From positions 248,001-312,000 of the forward strand of contig NZ_JABEQK010000004.1 of NCBI RefSeq assembly GCF_014174275.1: a DNA stretch of 64,000 nucleotides. The letters are read 5' to 3'. The notes beneath the pieces were generated by a model. It was not told where the DNA came from and ran no database searches. It saw only the letters and a program-made list of their open reading frames with translations. Positions 9,939 through 18,179 of this stretch are shown one piece after another. The DNA is from Gluconacetobacter takamatsuzukensis (lineage in GTDB: Bacteria; Pseudomonadota; Alphaproteobacteria; Acetobacterales; Acetobacteraceae). Numbering within the stretch: position 1 is the stretch's first letter; each line of letters opens with the position of its first letter. Both the position numbers and the translations under genes were made by a program.

Positions 9939-10336
9939 GACGGAGTCCCTTTCGGTAACTGGTTACAAAGTCAATCCAGCGTGCAGACGGCAATGAACAC
10001 GATGCCCGAGCGAGGCGGATTATGGAGGGCATCGTCTAATGTGGCGAGACGGCGCCATTCATGGAAGAAGCAAGGGGCCGGGCGGATGTGTGCCTGGGGA
10101 ATTCCGCACGCGGCTGAGTCGGCGGTTGAATTCAATATTTAAATATAATTACTGAAAATCACACGATGATAGCAGATAATTTTGGATTTTTATTTTAATT
10201 ATTTGAAAAAGAGACGAAAAGTCGTTGCTTTTTTCAGAAAGTGACCATCTCACTTTGATACAAGTGAAGACTTGCAGAATGTAATTTCAATTCTATAATA
10301 AAAAAGAAAACAATAATTGGTGGCTGCTGAAAGATC
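9939..10336 (+). promoter_or_regulatory. AT-rich upstream region with a sigma70-type promoter
   Basis: This 398-bp gap turns sharply AT-rich from about 10130, unlike the GC-rich flanks. It contains a good promoter for the next gene: TTGCAG (10272-10277), a 16-nt spacer and a perfect TATAAT (10294-10299), about 40 bp before the ATG at 10337. I see no reading frame of note. The base composition suggests foreign origin or silencing by a nucleoid protein; that is inference. Confidence 0.55.
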
Positions 10337-11842
10337 ATGGACAAAAAACTTCACGGGGTATTCCTGCGAGATAAACCACCTCATACCTATACGGCAAATG
10401 CCGGAGATCTTCTAATCAGTAACGGTGTGAAGGAGTTATTTGATATAAAATATGATATTTCTGTTTATTGGAAAAATAGATCATTTTATATCGAAGATGA
10501 TTTTCCGGATAGGGTAGATATGTTGGTGTACGCTGGCATGCCGCAATTCGGTGCTCGGAATCGGCTCAGTGACCAGGAGAAAATCTGGCGGTCTTTGCTT
10601 GAACAGTTCGCAAGAGAAACACCGGCTTTCAACGTGGGCGGCGGGACAGGCTACTCGATACGAGGCAATCGCCTCGTTATTGCCAGCGATATGGTGAGGT
10701 ATCGGACGAATCGGGATTTTTACACGTCACAACAGAATGTACTCTTCCTGCCTCGAGATCCGCTGAGCTGGCACTTTCTCGACATGCTCGGTCTGGATCC
10801 AACGCTTCTGCTGTGTCCGTCAGGTTATAATCCGCCTGTGCAGGCAGAGCCGGCTTATGAAATTGCGATTAACGTCATGCCTCCGGATCATGAGGTATTC
10901 GCAGATGATCTGGCCGACAGGCGGGAGGATTACGTGGATCTCGTAAGATCCGTCGTTTCCCGATATCCAGATGCCCTTTTCATCTGCCACGAAGAGACGG
11001 ATATTCTCTTTATCCGTTCCTTGGGGGGCGCTCATGTTGTTATACCGGGCTCTGCCCCAGAACTTGTTGAGGCTTACAGCAAGGCTCGTAAAGTTGTATC
11101 CTTTCGAGTGCATGGTACAGTCGCGGCGCTGTTGTGTCGGTCCCAGGTGCTGCATTTCTCGATCGATGGCCGATCGGACCTTTTGACGCCGTATATGGCC
11201 GGTGGCCTATGGAAATACGACCTGTTGCGTCATGACAGGGCGTACCATACGTCTCTGCTTGAGACCTTTCTTGGCGAAGATACAGTCGTGGATGTCGCGC
11301 CAATCGTCACGGGTCAGCGGGACATGGCCCTCGATCGGATCGAAGCAAGGTTCGGGAAGAACCCTGCTAACAGTTCCGACGCTCCCGTGAGAACGCTCAT
11401 TGTCGATCCGGACAAGGTCGGAACGCTTGCCCGCGATGATGAGATCATCCTGACTCATCGACGCTTCCATCATCGAGGAGAGGATTATGGTGACCATTCC
11501 CTGATCTTCGCTATTGCGAAAACCGAGGGGCATGCTGTCTATGGACCATATATCACTGTTCCGGAGGGGCGTTATCGCTTGATTTTTGATTGCGAGTTTC
11601 TTGGTCGATTTGACGGAAATCTGCCGGTTGATCTGGTCTACGACGTCGTTGACGATGCATCTGCGTTCCGGGAGAGTACGCGTGTGCCATTGCGTGATGC
11701 GCTGATCCAGAAAAGGATCGCGATGCTGGAATTCACAACAGACCGTGCAAACGCCTCGCTTGAGTTCCGGATCTATATCGACGGGCATATGCCGGATCTG
11801 GAGATGCAATTCTACGGCGTGCGACTGAGAAAACTGGACTGA
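10337..11842 (+). CDS. Polysaccharide pyruvyl transferase-like protein with extra C-terminal domain
   Basis: 501 residues. The first 340 resemble polysaccharide pyruvyl transferases: an N-terminal strand with NAGDLLISNGVKELF, and late in the domain SKARKVVSFRVHGTVAALLCRS, which fits the family's S-x-R-x-H-G motif. These enzymes add pyruvate ketals from phosphoenolpyruvate to exopolysaccharide sugars. After about residue 375 comes a separate, strand-rich part (YGPYITVPEGRYRLIFD) that looks like a carbohydrate-binding or lectin-like add-on rather than part of the enzyme. There is no signal peptide or membrane segment, so it should act in the cytosol. GC is visibly lower than in the core genes. 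Without a search the pyruvyl transferase label stays tentative. Confidence 0.62.
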   Translation: MDKKLHGVFLRDKPPHTYTANAGDLLISNGVKELFDIKYDISVYWKNRSFYIEDDFPDRVDMLVYAGMPQFGARNRLSDQEKIWRSLLEQFARETPAFNVGGGTGYSIRGNRLVIASDMVRYRTNRDFYTSQQNVLFLPRDPLSWHFLDMLGLDPTLLLCPSGYNPPVQAEPAYEIAINVMPPDHEVFADDLADRREDYVDLVRSVVSRYPDALFICHEETDILFIRSLGGAHVVIPGSAPELVEAYSKARKVVSFRVHGTVAALLCRSQVLHFSIDGRSDLLTPYMAGGLWKYDLLRHDRAYHTSLLETFLGEDTVVDVAPIVTGQRDMALDRIEARFGKNPANSSDAPVRTLIVDPDKVGTLARDDEIILTHRRFHHRGEDYGDHSLIFAIAKTEGHAVYGPYITVPEGRYRLIFDCEFLGRFDGNLPVDLVYDVVDDASAFRESTRVPLRDALIQKRIAMLEFTTDRANASLEFRIYIDGHMPDLEMQFYGVRLRKLD

Positions 11843-11872
11843 GAAGCCCTGCTGGCGGAACGCGTCATGGGA

Positions 11873-13363
11873 TTATTCCGGCGTGTTCCCCGTCACGATA
11901 TTGGTCGTATTTCGCGTAGGCGGCATGATGACCCCCTTTATACAACCACGAAAGATGTTGTTCTGGATCGATGCGTAGTCAATGCCCTCGTCGATCCGAA
12001 CACCGACCATGGAGGTTTCCGCTTTCTCCTTGTAACCCGTGCAGAAATTTGTCCCGTTCACGATCGTGGCTCCCTTCGATACATGGCTGGACGGTCTCGC
12101 TGAGATGTGCAGTCCGGCATGTCGCGCCCCAGCATGCGTTGTCCCTTCGGTGCCGCAGCCAATGACGTCTCCGCCCGAGAGTTTGAAATCCAACACGGAA
12201 TCTATGATGCAGTCGTGCCGCGCATTGGCAATATAGGGATTGTCAAGCTCCACATGCGCGGAACCAGAGTCATTCGCGTCACGAAAGACCATGAGATTGT
12301 CGGGCGGTCCATAGCCGTAGCATTGATACGCGCTGGCATGAAAATGCACGATGTCGAGTGCCAGGATACAAGCCGAATCGCCCGGATCGCCTGCGGCATT
12401 GATCTCGCTTTCCAAGCGATAGAGATCGATGAATTGAGGGCAGGTTCCGATGTCATGGGAAAGTTCGCGGGGACAGTCGGTCTTTACCGCGATATGAGTT
12501 TGATTACAGGTGCCGTTCCGCACCCAAACTGTGGCGACGAAGCCGGTCACATGGATACATCCTCCGGGGACGACGTGGCCCGAGAGTGCTTCATCTACAT
12601 GAAAATCCGTAAGGTCGACCACGTCCAGCCTCGTCGTGCAATTTCCGATATCGGCATTGCAGTTCTTGCCACTCGTGTCGCCGCTGAAGGTAAAGGCGTA
12701 GCCGTTGCTAACCGCTTGGGTCACGAAGACGTCGTGGAAATGGATGTGAAAGCCAGCATAGACCCAGAACGCGTTTTGTGCGCCGGCGACGAAGACATTC
12801 TCAACGAGACAGCCCCAACAATGATCAAAGCGCACTGCCGGACCCGATTGCGGCTGACTTGCCATGCTGTTGTCTCGAAACAGGAAGGCGATATCGCGGA
12901 TAGCGCCACCATAAAAATAGCGGTCCCCTGGCCGTACCGGAGCCGCGAAACGAAAGATAGGCTCTCGTCCGCTGCCGACAATGACGAAGCGCGTACCGCC
13001 ACGTTGCTGTGCCCCTCCACCATTACCCACGAGTGCGATGCCAGGGCAGGGAATCGTAATCGGCGCATTCGCGGCGACGGCATAATCTCCCGCCGGAAAG
13101 TGGATTTGACCCCTGTTGGGCCGGGAGCAGGACGCCACGATTGCCCGAGCGATCGCAGCGTTGTCGGGAGTGACGCCATCGCCCTTTGCGCCGAAATCCA
13201 GGACGGTAACAGCCTCGGCTGCCGACCGTAGAGGGCCGCCGCCGTCATCGGACTGCGAACCGGTGGCGAAGGTGATCACCATCATGGCGGTCAGTCCAAG
13301 AGTGATCCTCCAGACTATTCGGGAAAACCGTGAGTTGGCTCTCTTTCCTCCCGACTCATTCAT
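11873..13363 (-). CDS. Secreted right-handed beta-helix (pectate-lyase-superfamily) protein
   Basis: 496 residues. A basic N-terminus and one hydrophobic segment (ITLGLTAMMVITFATG, about residues 22-37) act as signal peptide or anchor. The mature chain opens with VTVLDFGAKGDGVTPDNAAIARAI, the hallmark of the Pectate_lyase_3 family, followed by repeated short strands (FRFAAPV, IRDIAFLF, VENVFVAG, IHFHDVFV) as in parallel beta-helices. Many cysteines suggest an oxidised, periplasmic or extracellular protein. An AAAGGAC site precedes the ATG at 13363. It converges with the pyruvyl-transferase-like gene, 30 bp apart. In a polysaccharide locus it could be a lyase, epimerase or hydrolase of the exported polymer. 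Substrate unknown. Confidence 0.75.
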   Translation of the reverse strand: MNESGGKRANSRFSRIVWRITLGLTAMMVITFATGSQSDDGGGPLRSAAEAVTVLDFGAKGDGVTPDNAAIARAIVASCSRPNRGQIHFPAGDYAVAANAPITIPCPGIALVGNGGGAQQRGGTRFVIVGSGREPIFRFAAPVRPGDRYFYGGAIRDIAFLFRDNSMASQPQSGPAVRFDHCWGCLVENVFVAGAQNAFWVYAGFHIHFHDVFVTQAVSNGYAFTFSGDTSGKNCNADIGNCTTRLDVVDLTDFHVDEALSGHVVPGGCIHVTGFVATVWVRNGTCNQTHIAVKTDCPRELSHDIGTCPQFIDLYRLESEINAAGDPGDSACILALDIVHFHASAYQCYGYGPPDNLMVFRDANDSGSAHVELDNPYIANARHDCIIDSVLDFKLSGGDVIGCGTEGTTHAGARHAGLHISARPSSHVSKGATIVNGTNFCTGYKEKAETSMVGVRIDEGIDYASIQNNIFRGCIKGVIMPPTRNTTNIVTGNTPE

Positions 13364-13769
13364 CAGATTGTCCTTTCTTCTCCAGATCGCACCGGGATCA
13401 TGCCGGACTGCTGCTGGGCATTTTCGGAATGGGTGTCCTCATGCGCAAAGATATGTCGCGACCTGACGTGCCCGGAACGGGCGGATAAAGACAATGTGAA
13501 TGAGGCGGTCGAACGAGGGAAAGGGTCGGACTCTCGCTGATGGAAGGATTGCCGGCGGAAGAACTCGCATCGTTGTACGCGATATATATCTCCCGGTCCG
13601 AACGATATGGTGGCCGAGGCGCCTCCGCACTATAATGACATAAAGGAAGCCGTCTCCGCTTGCACCGGAGATGCTGTTTGCATTACCACGATGAGGTGAT
13701 CGATGCCCTCGATGGCATCGTCGAAGGGCGCCGCTTGGGGATACGATCAGGCGTGAAATGAGGTGCTTA
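13364..13769. other. Divergent intergenic region
   Basis: A 406-bp spacer between the beta-helix gene (leftward) and gmhB (rightward). It holds a perfect TATAAT at 13631-13636 without a good -35 box, and a small 6-bp hairpin (TCTCCG 13653-13658 with CGGAGA 13666-13671). No convincing coding frame is seen on either strand. Confidence 0.4.
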
Positions 13770-14348
13770 ATGGGCGTGTCTGTCTTGCCGAATGGCGCTC
13801 ATAGGGAAGACGGAGGGGGAGTAATCCTCCAGCCTGCCATATTCCTTGATCGCGACGGCGTGCTCAACGTCGATACGGGCTATCCGCACTGCCTGGAAGA
13901 CATGGTACTCATTCCTGGCGCGGCGCGGGCCATCGCACTGGCGAAAAAGCTGGGCTATTTGACCGTCGTCGTCACGAACCAGTCCGGCGTCGCGCGCGGA
14001 CTGTTCGGCGAGGATGACGTCGCGCGGTTCAATGCACATTTGGCCCGCGCACTTGCTTCGGAAGGCGGTTCGATCGACGCTTTCTATGTTTGTCCATACC
14101 ATCCGGATGCCATAATTGAATCTTACCGTTGCGACCATCCGGATCGCAAGCCGAATCCCGGTATGATTCTTCGGGCCATTGCCGATTTGCCAATCGACCG
14201 TGCGAAGTCGTTCCTGATCGGCGACAAGCAGACCGATATCGATGCTGCGGCGGCGGCCGGAATCGCGGGCCAGCTTTTTCCAGGAGGCGATTTGTCCACC
14301 TTCCTTTCTTCTTTCCTCTCTGTGACGGTCACTGGAACAGGCTCATGA
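13770..14348 (+). CDS. gmhB: D-glycero-D-manno-heptose 1,7-bisphosphate phosphatase
   Basis: A 192-residue HAD-superfamily phosphatase that removes the C7 phosphate in ADP-heptose synthesis. The nucleophile motif is AIFLDRDGVLNVDTGY, motif II is VVTNQSGVARG, and the Cys/His zinc loop typical of GmhB is visible as CPYHPDAI…YRCDHPDRKPNPGM. FLIGDKQTDIDAAAAAG gives the last acidic motif. I chose the ATG at 13770, with GAGG six bases ahead; an ATG four codons earlier is possible. It overlaps hldE by ATGA, so the two heptose enzymes are translationally coupled. Confidence 0.9.
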   Translation: MGVSVLPNGAHREDGGGVILQPAIFLDRDGVLNVDTGYPHCLEDMVLIPGAARAIALAKKLGYLTVVVTNQSGVARGLFGEDDVARFNAHLARALASEGGSIDAFYVCPYHPDAIIESYRCDHPDRKPNPGMILRAIADLPIDRAKSFLIGDKQTDIDAAAAAGIAGQLFPGGDLSTFLSSFLSVTVTGTGS

Positions 14349-15799
14349 TTAATGATTTCACTTTTGGGCGGGTGGCGATCATCGGCGACCTCCTTCTTGA
14401 CTGCTATATCCATGGTTCGGTAGGCCGGATTTCCCCCGAGGCACCTGTGCCCGTGCTGCTGCGCGCCCATCAGACTGCCGTTCCTGGAGGCGCGGCCAAC
14501 GTGGCGATGAATGCCGCGACGCTTGGTTGTTCCGTCACATTGGTTGGTCTGGTCGGCCAAGATGAATCGGCGGAGGCGCTGAGGGCTGTACTCGTGGGGA
14601 CACCTGGTATCGACATTGCCGGGATTGTGGCCGATCCGGATTGGACGACAATTACCAAGACACGCGTCCTTAGCGGGCGCCAGCAGATCGTGCGGATCGA
14701 CGATGAGCGGATCGAATTGCCGACGGAAGCGACGCGTAGCCGGCTTATCGAGGCCGCGCGCATCGCTATCGACAAGGCTGACGTCGTCGTATGTTCGGAC
14801 TATGCCAAAGGCGTGCTCACCGATGACGTTTTGGCAGCGGTGATTGCCATCGCGAGCGCGCGAGGCGTTCCCGTGATCGTCGATCCCAAACGCAAGGATT
14901 TTTCGGCCTATCGTGGCGCCTTCCTCGTTACGCCCAATCGTAACGAACTTGCCGAAGCAACCGGGTTGCCGTTACGCACCGATGACGAGATTGAGCAAGC
15001 TGTTCGTGTGGTCTCAGCACAGTTCGGCGGTAATGTTCTGGTGACGCGATCGGAAGAGGGTATGACCCTGTTCCGACGTGAGGGGCAAGTCACCCATGTC
15101 CACGCGCATAAATCGGAAGTCTACGACGTATCCGGGGCAGGGGACACGGTGGTCGCGACGGTGGCCAGCGTGCTTTCGGCGGGTCAGGACCTGGAAACGG
15201 CTGTCGTCATCGCCACGAGTGCGGCCTCGATTGTCGTCAGTAAGCTCGGCACGGCGACAGTCTCGCGCGCCGAATTGAGCGCCGCATTGATGGCGGAAAT
15301 GAAGGAGAGCGGAGCAACCGTCGCGCTCGGTCGCGCCAGCGCCATTATCGATGAGTGGCACCATCATGGCGCTCGGGTGGTGTTCACCAACGGCTGTTTT
15401 GACCTCGTGCATCCCGGTCATATCGCGCTGATCCGAGCGGCAGCCGGCCACGGCGACAAACTGATCGTTGCCATCAACAGCGACGCTTCGGTCAAGCGGT
15501 TGAAGGGGGCTAGCCGCCCGCTTCAGGACGAGCAGGCGCGGGCGACCGTTATCGGCGCGCTTCGCGACGTGGATCTGGTCGTAGTCTTTGATGAGGACAC
15601 GCCGCTCGAAACCATCCAGGCCCTTCGGCCAGACGTTGTTGTCAAGGGTGCTGACTATCAGGAACATGAGGTCGTTGGCGGCGATTTCGTGAAATCTTAT
15701 GGTGGTTCCGTCGTACTCGTCGACCTTATTTCCGGACGCTCGACGACCTCCATTGTCCAGAAAATGCAGGGCGTGCCTATGGCGCAGGCCGCAGTTTAA
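14345..15799 (+). CDS. hldE: Bifunctional heptose-7-phosphate kinase / heptose-1-phosphate adenylyltransferase
   Basis: 484 residues in two parts. Residues 1 to about 320 are a PfkB/ribokinase domain: GDLLLDCYIHGSVGRISPEAPVPV at the start, PGGAANVAMNAA, and the catalytic loop VYDVSGAGDTVVATVA. Residues about 345-484 are a nucleotidyltransferase with FTNGCFDLVHPGH, the HxGH motif. The enzyme phosphorylates heptose 7-phosphate at C1 and, after GmhB, forms ADP-heptose. GmhB is encoded immediately upstream, but gmhA (isomerase) and hldD (epimerase) are not in the window. The likely use is surface polysaccharide or lipopolysaccharide heptose for the GT9 proteins of this island. Confidence 0.96.
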   Translation: MINDFTFGRVAIIGDLLLDCYIHGSVGRISPEAPVPVLLRAHQTAVPGGAANVAMNAATLGCSVTLVGLVGQDESAEALRAVLVGTPGIDIAGIVADPDWTTITKTRVLSGRQQIVRIDDERIELPTEATRSRLIEAARIAIDKADVVVCSDYAKGVLTDDVLAAVIAIASARGVPVIVDPKRKDFSAYRGAFLVTPNRNELAEATGLPLRTDDEIEQAVRVVSAQFGGNVLVTRSEEGMTLFRREGQVTHVHAHKSEVYDVSGAGDTVVATVASVLSAGQDLETAVVIATSAASIVVSKLGTATVSRAELSAALMAEMKESGATVALGRASAIIDEWHHHGARVVFTNGCFDLVHPGHIALIRAAAGHGDKLIVAINSDASVKRLKGASRPLQDEQARATVIGALRDVDLVVVFDEDTPLETIQALRPDVVVKGADYQEHEVVGGDFVKSYGGSVVLVDLISGRSTTSIVQKMQGVPMAQAAV

Positions 15800-15802
15800 G
15801 GT

Positions 15803-17020
15803 ATGAACCAAATAATCATGCCAGAATATGATAATGCTTCGGTGTGTCCGTCCACGAACGGAACGCCCCCGAACGTGGCTTGGAGAGACTGGCTCGTCTC
15901 CATGGCACTGCCTTTATGGTGCGGTGACGGTTTCGATCACCATCGCGGCCTTTTCCACGAGCGCCTCGCTTGGGACGGAAGTCCGGTGCCCATGGGGGCG
16001 CTACGCCTGATGGTCCAGGCCCGTCAAGTCGCGACCTATTGCCGTGCCGCTCTCGACGGCCTTCATGACATTTCGCAGGCGGCGGTACGCTGCCTCGACA
16101 TAGTGGAGCGCCTCTACCACGGCAGCGACGGCTCGCCTGGCTGGATCTTCTCGCTGTCGGCAGATGGGGCCCCAGCGGATCGGCGGCGTGATCTCTATGC
16201 CCATGCTTTCATACTATTTGCGTATGGCTGGGCGATCCGCCTGACCGGCGAAGATCGCTATCGGCGCATCGCTCGCCGCACGGCCGACGAGATCGAGCGC
16301 ATTTTTGCGGCCGAAAATGGCGGTTATAAGGATGTCGTTCCGGCGATGGACGAGCTACGTCGGCAAAATCCGCACATGCATTTGCTTGAAGCTTATCTCG
16401 TTTTGTTCGAGGTGACAGGCGATGCATTCTATCATGATCGGATCCGCGCTCTCACGAAGCTCGGCCTCGATCATCTGATCGATCCTCGGTCGGGCCTGCT
16501 GCTTGAATTTTTCGACTGCGGGTGGCTGCCGTCCGAGCCTGCGGGCCGGAATAGGGTCGAACCGGGACATCTTTTCGAATGGGCATGGCTACTGCATGAA
16601 TATGAGCGCCTTGCCGCGCCAGGCGGAGCAGAGGCGGACCTGCTGCATGCGACGACGGAGCGGTTGTTTCATGTGGGGCTGTCTAAGGGGAGCGATCCAT
16701 CACGTACCGGCTTCGTGTATGACGCGATGACCGATGACGGCGTCGTCTTCGAGCGATCCACCCGCATCTGGCCTCAAACGGAGCTATTACGCTTGCTTTG
16801 CCGCCGACGCGATCTAGGCAGGAATGACGGTGTGCTGACACATCGCATCAGCCTGGGGTTTCTCGAGCGCTACGCCCCAGTCCGTCTGGGGGGGGGATGG
16901 ATTGATCGCCTTGACGAGGCGGGCGCGCCTCTCGTCGATCATATGCCTGCCAGTTCGCTTTATCATATCTATGGGGCGGGCCGAGAAATGGTACGGTTCG
17001 AGACGGTATTGCCGGATTAG
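15803..17020 (+). CDS. AGE-family sugar epimerase/isomerase
   Basis: 405 residues of the N-acylglucosamine 2-epimerase / mannose isomerase family, an (alpha/alpha)6 barrel. Visible family motifs are RDLYAHAFILFAYGWA in the middle, NPHMHLLEAYLVLFE, and RVEPGHLFEWAWLLHEYE, which carries the conserved catalytic His and Glu/Trp block. The gene starts three bases after the hldE stop codon, so it belongs to the heptose operon. Known members interconvert mannose/fructose, glucose/mannose or GlcNAc/ManNAc. Which sugar is used here is unknown. A link to heptose supply is suggested by position only. Confidence 0.82.
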   Translation: MNQIIMPEYDNASVCPSTNGTPPNVAWRDWLVSMALPLWCGDGFDHHRGLFHERLAWDGSPVPMGALRLMVQARQVATYCRAALDGLHDISQAAVRCLDIVERLYHGSDGSPGWIFSLSADGAPADRRRDLYAHAFILFAYGWAIRLTGEDRYRRIARRTADEIERIFAAENGGYKDVVPAMDELRRQNPHMHLLEAYLVLFEVTGDAFYHDRIRALTKLGLDHLIDPRSGLLLEFFDCGWLPSEPAGRNRVEPGHLFEWAWLLHEYERLAAPGGAEADLLHATTERLFHVGLSKGSDPSRTGFVYDAMTDDGVVFERSTRIWPQTELLRLLCRRRDLGRNDGVLTHRISLGFLERYAPVRLGGGWIDRLDEAGAPLVDHMPASSLYHIYGAGREMVRFETVLPD

Positions 17021-17067
17021 GACAGTTTCCGCCCGAACAGATTCACAGGATGCTCCCGGAGAGAGGC

Positions 17068-17943
17068 ATGGCGAGGAAACCAGTTCGCAGACAGAAGGCG
17101 TCCGATACCCAGTTTTCCGGAACGAAAAAAGGCCGGCTGCTAGCACTGATGGACAAGCTGAGCGGTGGCGAGGGGGAAGCTTTCCTGTCCCGACTCCATG
17201 ACGGACCCGAGACTGTGGAAGCGCTCGCGGCCGAGATCGCGAGTGGGCCGTCGGTCGAGATTTTGTCAAAACTGGCTCGGACGAATACCGGCGGCATAGA
17301 CTGGGTCACGCAAGCGGATTATGAATATGTCGGTTTACCACCGGATGCTTCGCGGTGCGATTTTCGCACGGGCTTTGAGACCTATCTGCGCGGGCGTCTC
17401 GGTAAGCGGGCGGATGGCTTCGCTGCGATCTTTGATGCGCTCGATCCGCATGCGAACCCCCTGATCATCGAGACGGGGTGTCTCCGCGTTCCAGGTAACT
17501 GGGAGGGAGATGGACAAAGTACCTTCCAGTTCGACTGGTATGTCCGCGAACGTCAGGGGCGGGTCGTTACGATCGACGTCAACGAACGCAGCATCGACAG
17601 CGCCAGGCGTGCGTGCAGCAGCGCCACGAGTACTATCCTGAATGACTCGGTCGCTGCTCTCGATATGCTCGGGGCGATAGCGGGGGAGCCAGCCGCGCTG
17701 ATCTATCTTGATTCGTTTGACCTCGACATCGCGAATCCGATGCCGAGCGCGATTCATCATGCCATGGAGGTCATGGCAGCTCGCCGGCTTATCGGTTCGG
17801 GGACGATTGTGTGCATTGACGACTTTGACGTCGCCCCCCTCGGGCTGGGTGGCAAAGGGTTGATCGTCAATCAATTTCTTACGACAATTGGGGCTACCGT
17901 TCTCTATTGCGGGTATCAGAAGGTCTGGCGCGTCACGTCCTGA
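17068..17943 (+). CDS. Putative class I SAM-dependent methyltransferase-like protein
   Basis: 291 residues. The first 60 are basic and helical with no recognised domain. The core contains LIIETGCLRVPGNWEGDG, a divergent glycine-rich loop where motif I should be. Then follow RVVTIDVNERSIDSARRAC, with the acidic residue expected to hold the SAM ribose, and ALIYLDSFDLD with GSGTIVCIDDFD, strands typical of O-methyltransferases that accompany glycosyltransferase clusters. I chose the ATG at 17068, preceded by GGAGAG, over one six codons upstream. It lies 47 bp after the AGE gene. A role in modifying a surface glycan is likely but unproven. Confidence 0.55.
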   Translation: MARKPVRRQKASDTQFSGTKKGRLLALMDKLSGGEGEAFLSRLHDGPETVEALAAEIASGPSVEILSKLARTNTGGIDWVTQADYEYVGLPPDASRCDFRTGFETYLRGRLGKRADGFAAIFDALDPHANPLIIETGCLRVPGNWEGDGQSTFQFDWYVRERQGRVVTIDVNERSIDSARRACSSATSTILNDSVAALDMLGAIAGEPAALIYLDSFDLDIANPMPSAIHHAMEVMAARRLIGSGTIVCIDDFDVAPLGLGGKGLIVNQFLTTIGATVLYCGYQKVWRVTS

Positions 17944-17944
17944 C

Positions 17945-17965
17945 GTGACATGTGACATGTGACAT
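17945..17965. repeat. Three tandem copies of GTGACAT
   Basis: Three perfect head-to-tail 7-bp units occupy 17945-17965, two bases after a stop codon. The rest of the gap up to 18137 is AT-rich and shows no gene. Confidence 0.8.
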
Positions 17966-18137
17966 AGACTTCTGATATTCGTAACCTGCTAAAGTGTTTA
18001 CAATGAGTTTTTGTTTCATGATGCTATTGAGTTTCAATTCATATAGAGAGAAGAAGTTGAGACATTATCAAAGTTATTTAAAAAAGAGTTGAGGGTGAAT
18101 GGACGAATGATAGACCGACCATAGCCATCGGGAGGAT

Positions 18138-18179
18138 ATGTTTAACACGAATCATCGGTGCAGGGCAGGCTTCCTGTGA
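18138..18179 (+). CDS. Possible 13-codon leader peptide coupled to the GT9 gene
   Basis: An ATG at 18138 has the strongest ribosome site of this neighbourhood (GGAGG, 18131-18135). It opens a 13-codon frame, MFNTNHRCRAGFL, whose TGA (18177-18179) overlaps the GTG at 18176 in a GTGA junction. The long downstream gene has no ATG or good ribosome site of its own nearby, so ribosomes finishing the leader could re-start on it. A sequencing or mutational frameshift that cut off a longer N-terminus is the alternative. Confidence 0.35.
   Translation: MFNTNHRCRAGFL

Noticed and set aside
12107-13231. A 374-codon plus-strand frame over the beta-helix gene
   Set aside because: The minus-strand frame has a signal segment and the FGAKGDG motif; the plus frame shows nothing recognisable.
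17945-17965. CRISPR-like repeat
   Set aside because: The units are 7 bp and directly adjacent, with no spacers and no cas genes in the window.
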